A stretch of 37,099 nucleotides of DNA from Symbiodinium natans (Eukaryota > Sar > Dinophyceae > Suessiales > Symbiodiniaceae). Location of the stretch: NCBI GenBank assembly GCA_905221605.1, contig CAJNDS010001070.1:1-37099 (forward strand), in the 5' to 3' direction. The translations under genes and the position numbers were made by a program. The notes beneath the pieces are model-generated. The model was not told the DNA's origin and made no database searches. It saw nothing but the letters and a program-made list of their open reading frames with translations. Positions 19,917 through 28,452 of the stretch are shown here, piece after piece (position 1 is the first letter of the stretch; every line of letters starts with the position of its first letter).

Positions 19917-21034
19917 ACCCGGAGCTGTGGATGTTCACACACAACTTCGCGGATCCCACAACCATGGGCAGGCTGGAACAGACCTGCGCCCACTTCCACA
20001 GAGTTTGGTCAGCACACGTCCTACCCAGCACGGCAGGATTGGTACCCCTACTGCCGCCCATACAAGACCTCTGCGTGGTGCTCCATTGTTCGGCGCCACC
20101 CTTCCACCAGCCAATGCTCGCGAAGTACAACACCATCTCGGGCATTATGACCATGCAGGCGGTCAGCAACATAGTCTTTCGCAAGGCTCACCATGACTTA
20201 CAGCTCCACAGAACGTGGCCCAGCATCGATTCCCACACAGGATGCGATCAAGGAATCAACACGTTCCAGATTCCGGACCACTGGCCAACCAACATATGGA
20301 CCGACACGCTGCAGAAGCTCACTCACACGACCAGATGGACGCCACCCTCCACGCCAGACATCCGCACCAGGCTCACCATCGACCACCTGTACAGCGACGT
20401 ACTGCCCAACATGATATGGACGCCGAGATTCGCCCTGCCCCTCACCTCACAACAGATTCACGCAGTCCAAGTTTCCACCCAAGCAGCACATGTACTACAT
20501 CGACTATGGGACCCACTCATTTTCACCTTCACGGACCCGTGCCACACGATCGACGGTTTAGACGCCAAGCGAACAAGCCGACCTGATCTGATCGGAAAAT
20601 TTCACCGACTGAGTTCAGGAGGACAAACACCAATGTTGGCAATCCCAGCCAGCAGCGTGATCGAGACACAGTTGGACTGGGCCTGGTTCCAATCCACTAC
20701 GGCATCCAACTCCCCGTTCAGATGGCTGTCCCTACCCCTTGCAGTCATAGGACACCCCAGGACGCACTCGGTCTTTTGGATCCACCGAAAGACATCAGGC
20801 CAAGTACAACGTCACCAAGCTCTACATGTACACCAAACCACGTGGTTGGTGGCATCAGGAACACCCACGGCGTTCCAGGAGGATCCAGACATCACGCAGA
20901 ATCAAGCACAGGCCACCCCAACCCAGGAGGAATGGACGGACTTCATCAACCAACGACAAGCTCTACTAGAACTTCAACGATGCACCACCGTTGACCAAGA
21001 AGCTGGACAACACCAATGGAGGTATGTGAAGTGA
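19823..21034 (+). CDS. ORF5: 403-aa unrecognised protein
   Basis: The frame is open from 19766, and the ordinary-looking stretch begins before the first ATG (VRILQFTAIQFR). The true start may therefore be by frameshift from ORF4 rather than at MLVRKGTCPD. The protein is Trp- and His-rich (LYQLWHWGYIKF near residue 20), has no repeats or recognisable catalytic motif, and becomes Q/T-rich towards the C-terminus. A short gap leads to ORF6. Confidence 0.55.
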   Translation: MLVRKGTCPDLATMPNLYQLWHWGYIKFRSVNPELWMFTHNFADPTTMGRLEQTCAHFHRVWSAHVLPSTAGLVPLLPPIQDLCVVLHCSAPPFHQPMLAKYNTISGIMTMQAVSNIVFRKAHHDLQLHRTWPSIDSHTGCDQGINTFQIPDHWPTNIWTDTLQKLTHTTRWTPPSTPDIRTRLTIDHLYSDVLPNMIWTPRFALPLTSQQIHAVQVSTQAAHVLHRLWDPLIFTFTDPCHTIDGLDAKRTSRPDLIGKFHRLSSGGQTPMLAIPASSVIETQLDWAWFQSTTASNSPFRWLSLPLAVIGHPRTHSVFWIHRKTSGQVQRHQALHVHQTTWLVASGTPTAFQEDPDITQNQAQATPTQEEWTDFINQRQALLELQRCTTVDQEAGQHQWRYVK

Positions 21035-21254
21035 TGAAGCCTCAGCAACGACAGTTTCACGATGGAACGAACTCAGCCACATGCACCCGTTGAGAGAAGT
21101 TGCAGCCCTATGCACCCCGCGTCCTGCATGCAATTTTCAGAACACGCCTCTTGTGCAAAGGTAGTGTTTCATGTGCTCGACACAGCCGTTGCGTGCCTCA
21201 CGTAGGCTTCCTCACTAACAGTTGGACATATAAGCATCCCTAGACCCCTACGCC
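21035..21254 (+). promoter_or_regulatory. Acceptor-like tract before ORF6
   Basis: CTTCCTCACTAACAG (21207-21221) combines a pyrimidine tract, a CTAAC branch-like element and an AG about 35 bp before the ATG of ORF6. This fits a trans-splice acceptor. Evidence is sequence pattern only. Confidence 0.4.
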
Positions 21255-22967
21255 ATGGCAGACAGACGTGATCGCCACGGTCAACGACATGCTCAATGGC
21301 ATACACACTCGCACAGACGAGGCAACGGTTCCAGACGATCCAGATCACCCAGAAGATTCAGCACGCCAAGACCATCCAGGAGGCACCGCACCAGATCGAC
21401 ATCACCGAGATCCACGCGCACATTCCACTCCAACCCACGTCCTAGCTCGGGACCAGCTATGACCCCCAGATCCACATTTACAGCGTCCCATACGCTTCCT
21501 CGCCACGGACAAGATTCGGTGTACAACCCACGACGAGATCGCCACCGTCAAGATCAGCGACTCCCGGTGTACGGGAACTCTCCCATCCGATCTACTCAAT
21601 CTTCGGCCCCTACCCCAGCCCGCCCTAACCCCAAAGAACGCGCCAGGGAAGTGCTCCAGGACATCTTCTACCAGCCCAACAACGACCTCCCAGACCATTG
21701 GGACTCCAACGAGATGCTCTATGACAAAAACCAGTATGGAGGAGTCCAGATGCCCAGAATCGTACCCACCACATCATCGGCCAAGAAAAACGGCACAGCA
21801 GGTATGGATCCGTTCGACATCAAAGTTTGGCAAGTGGCCTTCGAGGGCAAGCACAATTATATGCTGCGACAACTCGCCAACGGAAGATGGACTCAGTTCC
21901 AAGGCCACAAGTCACTACCTGATGCCGTGCTTCACATGAAACTCTCCACCTTCATCCGCAACCGCAACATTCGCATCGAGACCATCGCAGTCAACTATTG
22001 GAAATGGAAGAACGGCACGGAAATGCTACCCACCGAAGTTCAACGGAAGGAAGCCATGGAGATGCTCGTCGCCAACATTGGAGACCTCCTCATGCGCTAC
22101 AACAACCCTCCTGCTGTACAACCCCAAGTACGTGCCCAACTAGCACAGAAAGAAGCGGAGATAGCAGGATTGCGCGCACAGCTCGCAAGTCAGAACCGCA
22201 AGACACCCTTCCCGCAGGGCATCATCCCACCTACCCAAACCCAGATGCCCAACTTCTTCGAGACCGGCACCAACAAGGCTCCACCATCATCCGGCAACCC
22301 TCTACATCCACACCGAGATCCGTGCGCTCCGGCGAATGCCCACAACCTCGTGCAGGTAGTCGACGCCGACGACTCCCAAGCATCGCAACCAATGGCATCC
22401 GAATCGGCCGAACAAGCACCTCTACACCCTCCCCCACTGCACCCCCACCCGCCTACCGTGGAGGACGAGACGGACCCCAACTTCATCGGAGGTGTCACCA
22501 CACCCTCCTACCACCCCAGCCCAAGATCCCCGGTCCCAGGTGAACCAGCATCCAGCCGCCCGTTCGAATCACCAGACGGCAGACAAAACAAAGTCTTCCT
22601 CGACATCGTCAATGCATTCGACGACGACGAACTCATCCAGTACCTTAGCGACATCGCTCCGAAGCGAGAGCCAGGTGAACAGGTCAAAATGGACAAGATT
22701 CGACAAGTACATGAACTCACCAGCTCACTATCAAGATACGCGGCCCCTTCGGCAAACACCTGGATTTCCACTCTCAAGATGTCTGGACCCAAACTACAGG
22801 CCCAGAAGGAGATCGCCAAGAGACTCACGGTGTATGTGGAGGCACATCCAAAAGACCAGGCGTACCAGGACATGGTGAAGGCCTGGTCTCTCCCCAAGCT
22901 CACCAACACAGCAGGGACGGCAGCAGTCGCCATCGTGGTGGCAGGCCTCGCTTCATACCTACATTGA
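21255..22967 (+). CDS. ORF6: 570-aa RS/coiled-coil protein ending in a leaky-type stop
   Basis: Unrecognised, and candidate Gag-like partner of the RT. An RS-rich basic N-terminus (about 20-60) is followed by a probable folded region (127-285, including VWQVAFEGKHNYMLRQLANG), a short coiled coil (291-313), a long proline-rich linker, and a helical C-terminal domain (about 437-549). The last 18 residues form a hydrophobic tail (AVAIVVAGLASYLH). The stop is TGA followed by CTAG, and the frame then runs 20 codons without a stop into the RT ATG at 23028. Readthrough would give a fusion of about 1,474 residues. In the first 110 codons other frames also look protein-like, so the RS region may be overprinted. 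Confidence 0.75.
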   Translation: MADRRDRHGQRHAQWHTHSHRRGNGSRRSRSPRRFSTPRPSRRHRTRSTSPRSTRTFHSNPRPSSGPAMTPRSTFTASHTLPRHGQDSVYNPRRDRHRQDQRLPVYGNSPIRSTQSSAPTPARPNPKERAREVLQDIFYQPNNDLPDHWDSNEMLYDKNQYGGVQMPRIVPTTSSAKKNGTAGMDPFDIKVWQVAFEGKHNYMLRQLANGRWTQFQGHKSLPDAVLHMKLSTFIRNRNIRIETIAVNYWKWKNGTEMLPTEVQRKEAMEMLVANIGDLLMRYNNPPAVQPQVRAQLAQKEAEIAGLRAQLASQNRKTPFPQGIIPPTQTQMPNFFETGTNKAPPSSGNPLHPHRDPCAPANAHNLVQVVDADDSQASQPMASESAEQAPLHPPPLHPHPPTVEDETDPNFIGGVTTPSYHPSPRSPVPGEPASSRPFESPDGRQNKVFLDIVNAFDDDELIQYLSDIAPKREPGEQVKMDKIRQVHELTSSLSRYAAPSANTWISTLKMSGPKLQAQKEIAKRLTVYVEAHPKDQAYQDMVKAWSLPKLTNTAGTAAVAIVVAGLASYLH

Positions 22968-22971
22968 CTAG
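22965..22971 (+). promoter_or_regulatory. UGA-CUAG stop, candidate readthrough signal
   Basis: TGACTAG is the stop context known for high readthrough in alphaviruses and in several animal genes. Here it separates ORF6 from the RT gene, which is in the same frame, with no other stop in the 60 bp between them. Translational use in this organism is inference. An alternative is independent start at 23028. Confidence 0.6.
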
Positions 22972-23027
22972 GAACCCTACTCGCAACGCAGCAGCCATCG
23001 AGACGACTCAACCGCATACACTCTTCC

Positions 23028-25679
23028 ATGGTGAAGTGTATGGACATCGTGAAAAGCGTGGTCCAATACACATTTCACCGCATACCTTTCTTACACAGAT
23101 ACTCCACTTGGCTCTACGGCAAGTTTTGGCTCACCGCTCTTTGCCATTTTCCTCGACGCCAAGTAGATCAACGCAGATTGTTACGCCTCAAGCAGTTTCA
23201 CCGTATCACCCCGGAGCTCTACACATTCGAATTTTTCAATCAGCCGAACGCAGTGTACTGGAGAGTCGATCACGCACGCATGTTTGAGCACCTCTACATT
23301 GGCAGCACCTCTACGAAAGTCACAGTCAGAGAAGACAACCGGCGCAGAAAACACAACGCGCTTGCGGCTCAAAAACTGGTCAACGCAGAACCAGCCATAC
23401 ACTACTGGCACACCACTGACACATACTGGGAGTTTGTTCCGATCAAAGTCCGCAGCGTCGACGACGTGGCAGAGTTGCACATGATCGAGCAGGCAGACAT
23501 CGCGGACCTCCAACCCTCCCTTAACGCCCCCTTCATCTACAAACACTTCAAAGAAGACACAGGCTACACCTTCCAACCCAAGATCATCAGCGACGTCAAC
23601 GTGCTGGCAACCAAGCTACGTGCTCGACTACATCGACACCTCGGAAGAAAAACCAGACATTGGCGATCCGTCAAGGTGCAGATAGACAACAAAACACGCA
23701 TGTGGGGCCTCCTCACCGCCCTGTGCTCCACCACGGCTCTACGATGGAAAACCACCAGAACGTTGATGAGCGGCAACTTCCCGGCCGAGAACATATACAC
23801 GCTACTACGAATGACCAACATCCTTGAATCCCCATACAAGGAGTTCTGCAAAGCAGCATTGGTCAAAGCACTCGAGAAGAGACATATGGAGACCCCCAAC
23901 ATACGACCCCTCGTCGCCAGTTTGCTGCCACCTATGGAAGAATGCCAGCACCATCTTCGAGACGTCCTCCGCGCCATCATCGCGAGCCACTACCACGAAC
24001 TATGCCCACTACATGTCCCGAAGACCACGGTGGTGGCCAAACCAGGATCCAGCATCGAGGCCCAGTGCCACAACTGGCAGCGAATGTGTTTTGGCCCCAA
24101 ACTCGCGAGAAGATGCACTTGCCCCAACCCCACACAGGAACTCAGCGAACACCAAGTCATCGACCTTCAGACCGCACACGCATCACCAGAAGACCCTCTA
24201 CACCACATCGTCACCTACTCGTCCAAGACGGGCACCTTCCCGGAACCAAACACTTGGATTTCACAGACGACGGAAGACGTTCGCAAATGGTGCAGACGCA
24301 ATAGACTCTCCATCCCATCGAGGGAGGCCGTGCAGCTCGCCCTTGCCCCGGCGGCAAAGCTCAGCCACAACGTGAAGGAGGAACACGTGGACCACCACAT
24401 GGTCAAGCGCCTCAAAACCCAGTACAGCGACTACATCATTGCGTGCGAGGACCACCACCCCCACAAGATGCTAGCGTACTGCCCCCTCCACTTCCAGCAG
24501 CTCATGGACAAGATGTACGGAGACCCTGAAGTCTTCACCAAGATCAACATCACCCCGACCACAGCGGCGCACAATGCGTGGCACCAACTACCCCAAAGCA
24601 TCAAGACAAGATACCCCTGGGGCATCAACCCAGCCCGCAAAACCAAAATCCCGGTGTCCTACATCTTTCCCAAGCGCAAGAAGGGCTTCATCAAGTCGCG
24701 GCCCATCGTCTCGTTCGCCCAGCACTTCGCCAAGAAGCTCTTTTCCACGGTCGCCAAGATCATCACCAACATCATGTACATCTCTTTTCCCCAAGCACTG
24801 CAACAGGACAACTCTTACAAGATCTTCAAGGAGCTTCACACGTTCATGAACTATAACAACGCCGACATGCACATGCAGATCGCGGACCTCGCGGGCTTCT
24901 TCACCAGTGTCCCGCAAGAACGCATCCTCCAAGCCCTCACCATCACCATGCACAAGTATTTCGCCAACTCCCAGCACGGCTTTGACACATGGCAGGACGT
25001 CTCCATCACCTACGACCCCAAAAAGACGCTCAGGACGGCCAGAACGTTCAATGGGAAGTACAAGCAGATTAACCATGGTCGACACACCGTCTACATGCAC
25101 GACATCTGGGAGATCACGCAGTACGTCCTGAAGTGCAGCTACTTCACGTCCCAACAACAAGTATACAAGCAGACCAGAGGTAGTCCAATGGGACACCCCA
25201 TGTCACCAGTGCTGTGCCACATGGTCTGCTGCGTTGAAGAACATCAGTGGCACCAGACGTATCGCACAGCCCTGGCATCATGCGCAATCCTCGACCGCTT
25301 CACCAAGAGATACGTTGACGACCGCATTTGCATCTTACCACAAAGCTGGGCTCACACAAATCCTTGGAATGAGTTTCTTCAAACGGAGTTCTACGGCCCA
25401 CCCATATTGTTGGAAGAACAAGAAGAAGCCAACTACCTCGGATGCAACATCAACCTACACCGCAAAGAGGTTCGCCTCATCCTCCCCTCCCAGACACACC
25501 AGCTCCTTTCGCCACGGGGATCCACACCTATGGTCCACCGCGCCAGTGCATACCGAACGAGACGCCACATGATCTCAAAGATAGCGTACCCCGAGCTGGT
25601 TCGTCTACAACAACTTCGCGAACTTCGCGCCCTTTACCAAGCCCACGATCCAGACATGCTGACGTTTGCGCATAGATGA
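23028..25679 (+). CDS. GIY-YIG endonuclease / reverse transcriptase, Penelope-like
   Basis: 883 aa. An N-terminal GIY-YIG-like domain (about 63-180) has HLYIGST at 88-94, Arg101, candidate catalytic Glu154 and Asn166 in LQPSLNAPFIY. The CCHH cysteines of canonical Penelope nucleases are not seen. A linker holds a CxC motif (RCTCPNP, Cys363/Cys365). The RT follows: the FPKRKKGFIKSRPIVSF fingers region (547-563), motif A DLAGFFTSVP with Asp620, motif B TRGSPMGHPMSP (716-727), motif C YVDD (762-765) and motif D/E-like YLGCNINL (803-810). The 86-residue gap between A and B could hold an insertion-in-fingers domain. This order is that of the N-terminal-nuclease Penelope-like elements (Chlamys/Naiad). 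It would nick the target and prime reverse transcription. The frame is open upstream to the ORF6 stop. Confidence 0.92.
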   Translation: MVKCMDIVKSVVQYTFHRIPFLHRYSTWLYGKFWLTALCHFPRRQVDQRRLLRLKQFHRITPELYTFEFFNQPNAVYWRVDHARMFEHLYIGSTSTKVTVREDNRRRKHNALAAQKLVNAEPAIHYWHTTDTYWEFVPIKVRSVDDVAELHMIEQADIADLQPSLNAPFIYKHFKEDTGYTFQPKIISDVNVLATKLRARLHRHLGRKTRHWRSVKVQIDNKTRMWGLLTALCSTTALRWKTTRTLMSGNFPAENIYTLLRMTNILESPYKEFCKAALVKALEKRHMETPNIRPLVASLLPPMEECQHHLRDVLRAIIASHYHELCPLHVPKTTVVAKPGSSIEAQCHNWQRMCFGPKLARRCTCPNPTQELSEHQVIDLQTAHASPEDPLHHIVTYSSKTGTFPEPNTWISQTTEDVRKWCRRNRLSIPSREAVQLALAPAAKLSHNVKEEHVDHHMVKRLKTQYSDYIIACEDHHPHKMLAYCPLHFQQLMDKMYGDPEVFTKINITPTTAAHNAWHQLPQSIKTRYPWGINPARKTKIPVSYIFPKRKKGFIKSRPIVSFAQHFAKKLFSTVAKIITNIMYISFPQALQQDNSYKIFKELHTFMNYNNADMHMQIADLAGFFTSVPQERILQALTITMHKYFANSQHGFDTWQDVSITYDPKKTLRTARTFNGKYKQINHGRHTVYMHDIWEITQYVLKCSYFTSQQQVYKQTRGSPMGHPMSPVLCHMVCCVEEHQWHQTYRTALASCAILDRFTKRYVDDRICILPQSWAHTNPWNEFLQTEFYGPPILLEEQEEANYLGCNINLHRKEVRLILPSQTHQLLSPRGSTPMVHRASAYRTRRHMISKIAYPELVRLQQLRELRALYQAHDPDMLTFAHR

Positions 25680-25929
25680 CTTGAAGTACCACAGCAAAAT
25701 CAATACCGAAGACCGCCAGCATGTGCCCATGTCGTGCAGTGATGGTCCCCAGCCCCTTTCCTCCCTAAACCCAGCGTCATGCAGTGAGGTGTGATTTTGA
25801 TCATGCACATCACGCGGTCATGTGCAGTTCGCCCCCACCCTTTCCCGCACCTACCCAGAGCGCTTCTCTTCAGTGGCTGACGTAGCGGCAGACGTAGCAT
25901 AGAAGCAGAAGCCCAGCTGATAAACCAAC
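25680..25929 (+). promoter_or_regulatory. Intergenic acceptor-like tracts before the coiled-coil gene
   Basis: Three pyrimidine-rich runs ending in AG occur: CCCCTTTCCTCCCTAAACCCAG (about 25752-25773), CCACCCTTTCCCGCACCTACCCAG (about 25835-25858) and CTTCTCTTCAG (25863-25873). They fit trans-splice acceptors. The first also contains CCCTAAACCC, a telomere-like word that may simply reflect composition. Confidence 0.4.
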
Positions 25930-26739
25930 ATGTCGTTCATCCAGTTCTTCACGATGCCGACCAACAAGATACACGAAGAGCAGACCCTTCCGGATCCTCA
26001 GCCAGAAAGCCAGGAGTACCCCAACAACCAGCCTGAGACGATGCAGACAATCCCCGAGATCCCTGACGAGATCGCCAACCCGAACGATCCAATCCACCAG
26101 GCCACGGACGACGCACTGGGGACCCTCATAGAAACAGTCTCCTCGCAAGCAGAGAAGATCCGGAACCTCGACGAGATCGTCCGCCAACTAGAACAAGAGC
26201 TCGGCTTCGTTTACCAGCACACCTGTAGCCAAGGAGTATTAGAAGAGCTCCAGGACATCAAGCGGGCAGCGTACAGGGCCGACGCATCAAGAGCCTCCAC
26301 CACCAACGACATCAGCCGACACAAAAGTTCCATCCGCCAACTTCACCAACAGCTCAACGACATCCAACGTGATCAAGCTCTCCAAGCCAGACGACTGCAG
26401 GAACTAGAAGGACGACTAGATGCTCTTGGACATCAAACTCGCCAACAACTACAGGAACTCCTTGACAGACTCCGCTTCCACCCCACCACTCGACAAGACC
26501 CTCATCCAACATTCCACCCTACCATCTACACAGGCCTCGACGAGACAAGAGCTCGCTTGGACACCGTCGACCAGCTCCTCACTCGACACGACCAAAGCAT
26601 CAAGTACCTTTGCAAGTGCCTTCGATCCGCAACCGGCTCAGCTACATCCTCCAGACAGGGACCCATTGGACAGTACAGATCCAACTCCAGAGCCCCGCTG
26701 GAAAGAGACGATCCTCTACAGCATCATCAAGATCCATGA
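25930..26739 (+). CDS. Coiled-coil protein, 269 aa
   Basis: Begins MSFIQFFTMPTNK. A P/Q-rich segment (20-58) is followed by a long heptad-type coiled coil (about 60-183, including IRNLDEIVRQLEQELGFVYQ and RRLQELEGRLDAL). The C-terminal 85 residues are polar and less ordered. No enzyme motif is seen, so a structural or oligomerising role, for example in a ribonucleoprotein particle, is plausible but unproven. The stop again lies in an ATGA. A second frame (26420-26938) is open over the tail and has ordinary-looking stretches (PRWKETILYSIIKIHDLK), so the true C-terminus may differ. Confidence 0.7.
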   Translation: MSFIQFFTMPTNKIHEEQTLPDPQPESQEYPNNQPETMQTIPEIPDEIANPNDPIHQATDDALGTLIETVSSQAEKIRNLDEIVRQLEQELGFVYQHTCSQGVLEELQDIKRAAYRADASRASTTNDISRHKSSIRQLHQQLNDIQRDQALQARRLQELEGRLDALGHQTRQQLQELLDRLRFHPTTRQDPHPTFHPTIYTGLDETRARLDTVDQLLTRHDQSIKYLCKCLRSATGSATSSRQGPIGQYRSNSRAPLERDDPLQHHQDP

Positions 26740-27145
26740 CCTCAAGAATCGCAACCCGGAACCGGTGGAATCCACCTGTCCACCCAAAGACGTCATGCAG
26801 AACGCAAAGTTGGATGGTCACTGGCCTACACAGCACCGCCACAGCATCCAGCAACATTGTTACTCTTTGGTCAATTTGTTTTCACCAAAAACGATTCCCG
26901 TTCTATCTCACCTACATCTGACGCTTGGCTTGGAGTGAGCAAAAGAACCGAGACCAAGTGCGAGTCCAGCACCTTCATGCTTCATGATAAACTTCATCCC
27001 CAACCCCTTTCCCTCCCCAGCACAACCCTTTGATGTTGCTTGCATGCGAAATCTTCCCGCTATCACACGCTGTGCAGACGATCATAATGAACAATCACAG
27101 ATTGTTTGGATCGAGCAACCTCCCCATCGCTCCTCTACCCCAGTC

Positions 27146-28111
27146 ATGGCAAAGCATGACCACCACAGGGACGAACGTCCCCGCCGAAACAGATCCCGGT
27201 CGTGCAGACGAAGCCCCCGCACTACCAGAGCAACACGGCCGGCCATGGACTCAAGAGACCCACCCCGACGACATCGAGCAGACAATCCGCCACAGCCAGA
27301 GCCTCCAAGCCAGCAAAAACTGGCGCTGCAAAGTGCAATTTCCACGGCGAAGACCCAGGTCATCCAACTCATGGAGGACATCAGCGTCGCGGACCTCTCC
27401 TACCTCCTCTTCGACAATTCCATCACTATCAACGCGATACAGAAGATCTTCGACATCAACTCCACCGCACTGAAATTGCGTGAACACTTGCACCAAGCCG
27501 ACCTGTTCAGAGCCTTCCTCAAGAGCTTTCAGGACGCCAAGGGTGACACCATGATACGCAGTTCCGAAGCGCTGAATTGGTTCACACCCACTTCACTGGC
27601 AGTTCCAACAAAGCGCCCAGGCTGCACCGTCTACGAGTTCATCGACATGATGGACAGACAACAGATCACTGAAAACGGCATGTACAAGATCCTAGAAGAT
27701 GACACGGTGGACAGCATCAAGAACTATCGCCGCACCTTTGAAGAACTCCAGGAAGCAGAAAACCAACTAATCGTCACCAAGACCATCGCAGTCAAGGCCA
27801 AACCCAAGTCTCCAAGAACATCGCGCGCTTCGTCCTCGACAGCGCCGGGACCGGCGCGACATGATCCTCAATCGACCAGACATCCGGCATCATCGCACCG
27901 GGGAGACACTGACCCCAGACCTACACCACCAGCACCCACGGACCCTGCTCCCCGACCCAATCCTAAACCCATGCCCCGTGCTCAGAGTCACCCCACATGG
28001 CAGCACTACGGATGTCGACTGTACTGCGCGTGCGGGGGATGGTGTGCCAAAGAAGGCACACACGCAGTCCACTTATGCCGGAGATGCATGAGTCGAGCCA
28101 TCGGAAGCTGA
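27146..28111 (+). CDS. 321-aa protein with RS N-terminus and Cys-rich C-terminus
   Basis: The ATG at 27146 (MAKHDHHRDERPRRNRSRSC) is preferred over the in-frame ATG at 26984. It follows TCCTCTACCCCAG (27131-27143), an acceptor-like tract, and has purine at -3 and G at +4. Residues 8-30 are basic and RS-like. The middle is a helical domain (about 65-200, including AKTQVIQLMEDISVADLSYL). A P/T-rich linker leads to a terminal Cys/His cluster (288-321: GCRLYCACGGWC, then HAVHLCRRC) that could bind zinc. The family is not recognised. A nucleic-acid-binding role is inference. In the first 65 codons another frame also looks protein-like (DDIEQTIRHSQSLQASKNWR). Confidence 0.72.
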   Translation: MAKHDHHRDERPRRNRSRSCRRSPRTTRATRPAMDSRDPPRRHRADNPPQPEPPSQQKLALQSAISTAKTQVIQLMEDISVADLSYLLFDNSITINAIQKIFDINSTALKLREHLHQADLFRAFLKSFQDAKGDTMIRSSEALNWFTPTSLAVPTKRPGCTVYEFIDMMDRQQITENGMYKILEDDTVDSIKNYRRTFEELQEAENQLIVTKTIAVKAKPKSPRTSRASSSTAPGPARHDPQSTRHPASSHRGDTDPRPTPPAPTDPAPRPNPKPMPRAQSHPTWQHYGCRLYCACGGWCAKEGTHAVHLCRRCMSRAIGS

Positions 28112-28452
28112 CAGTAACCACAGTGAGATCAACGGAGTTTTGACGTAGGGTGGCATATGCATTTCCTTAAGACGAAGCGTGTCTTGAGAAGGCGCTGCCG
28201 GAAGGAGATCCGGCATGTGCAACATGTCTGTCGGCAAGATAAGAAGAAAATCTGTCCTGCGGAGAGTTCTGAAGTGCATGCACCATGTCGATCTGCACAC
28301 TGAGTTTTGACTGAATCGAAAGCCAACACGACCTGTAGAGACAGTAGGTACCGGCATGAGTGAGATTGCGTAAGACTGCGGAAGCGAGACCATTTTCAGA
28401 TCAGCCACGCCAGCGCCATCACCAACCCACCTTTCCCCGATCGCCCCACCTC
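28112..28452 (+). promoter_or_regulatory. 341-bp intergenic region before the 301-aa gene
   Basis: G/T-richer than the flanking genes, with no ORF of note. CCATTTTCAG (28390-28399) is an acceptor-like site, and a C-rich run follows up to the ATG at 28453. Upstream in-frame ATG 28360 is not favoured because it lies before this site. Confidence 0.38.

Noticed and set aside
20193-20586. Alternative plus-strand ORFs over ORF5 and similar genes
   Set aside because: S/T/P/R- or H/Q/P-rich shadows expected when the real frame has C-ending codons; no match to copy 1 or other genes.
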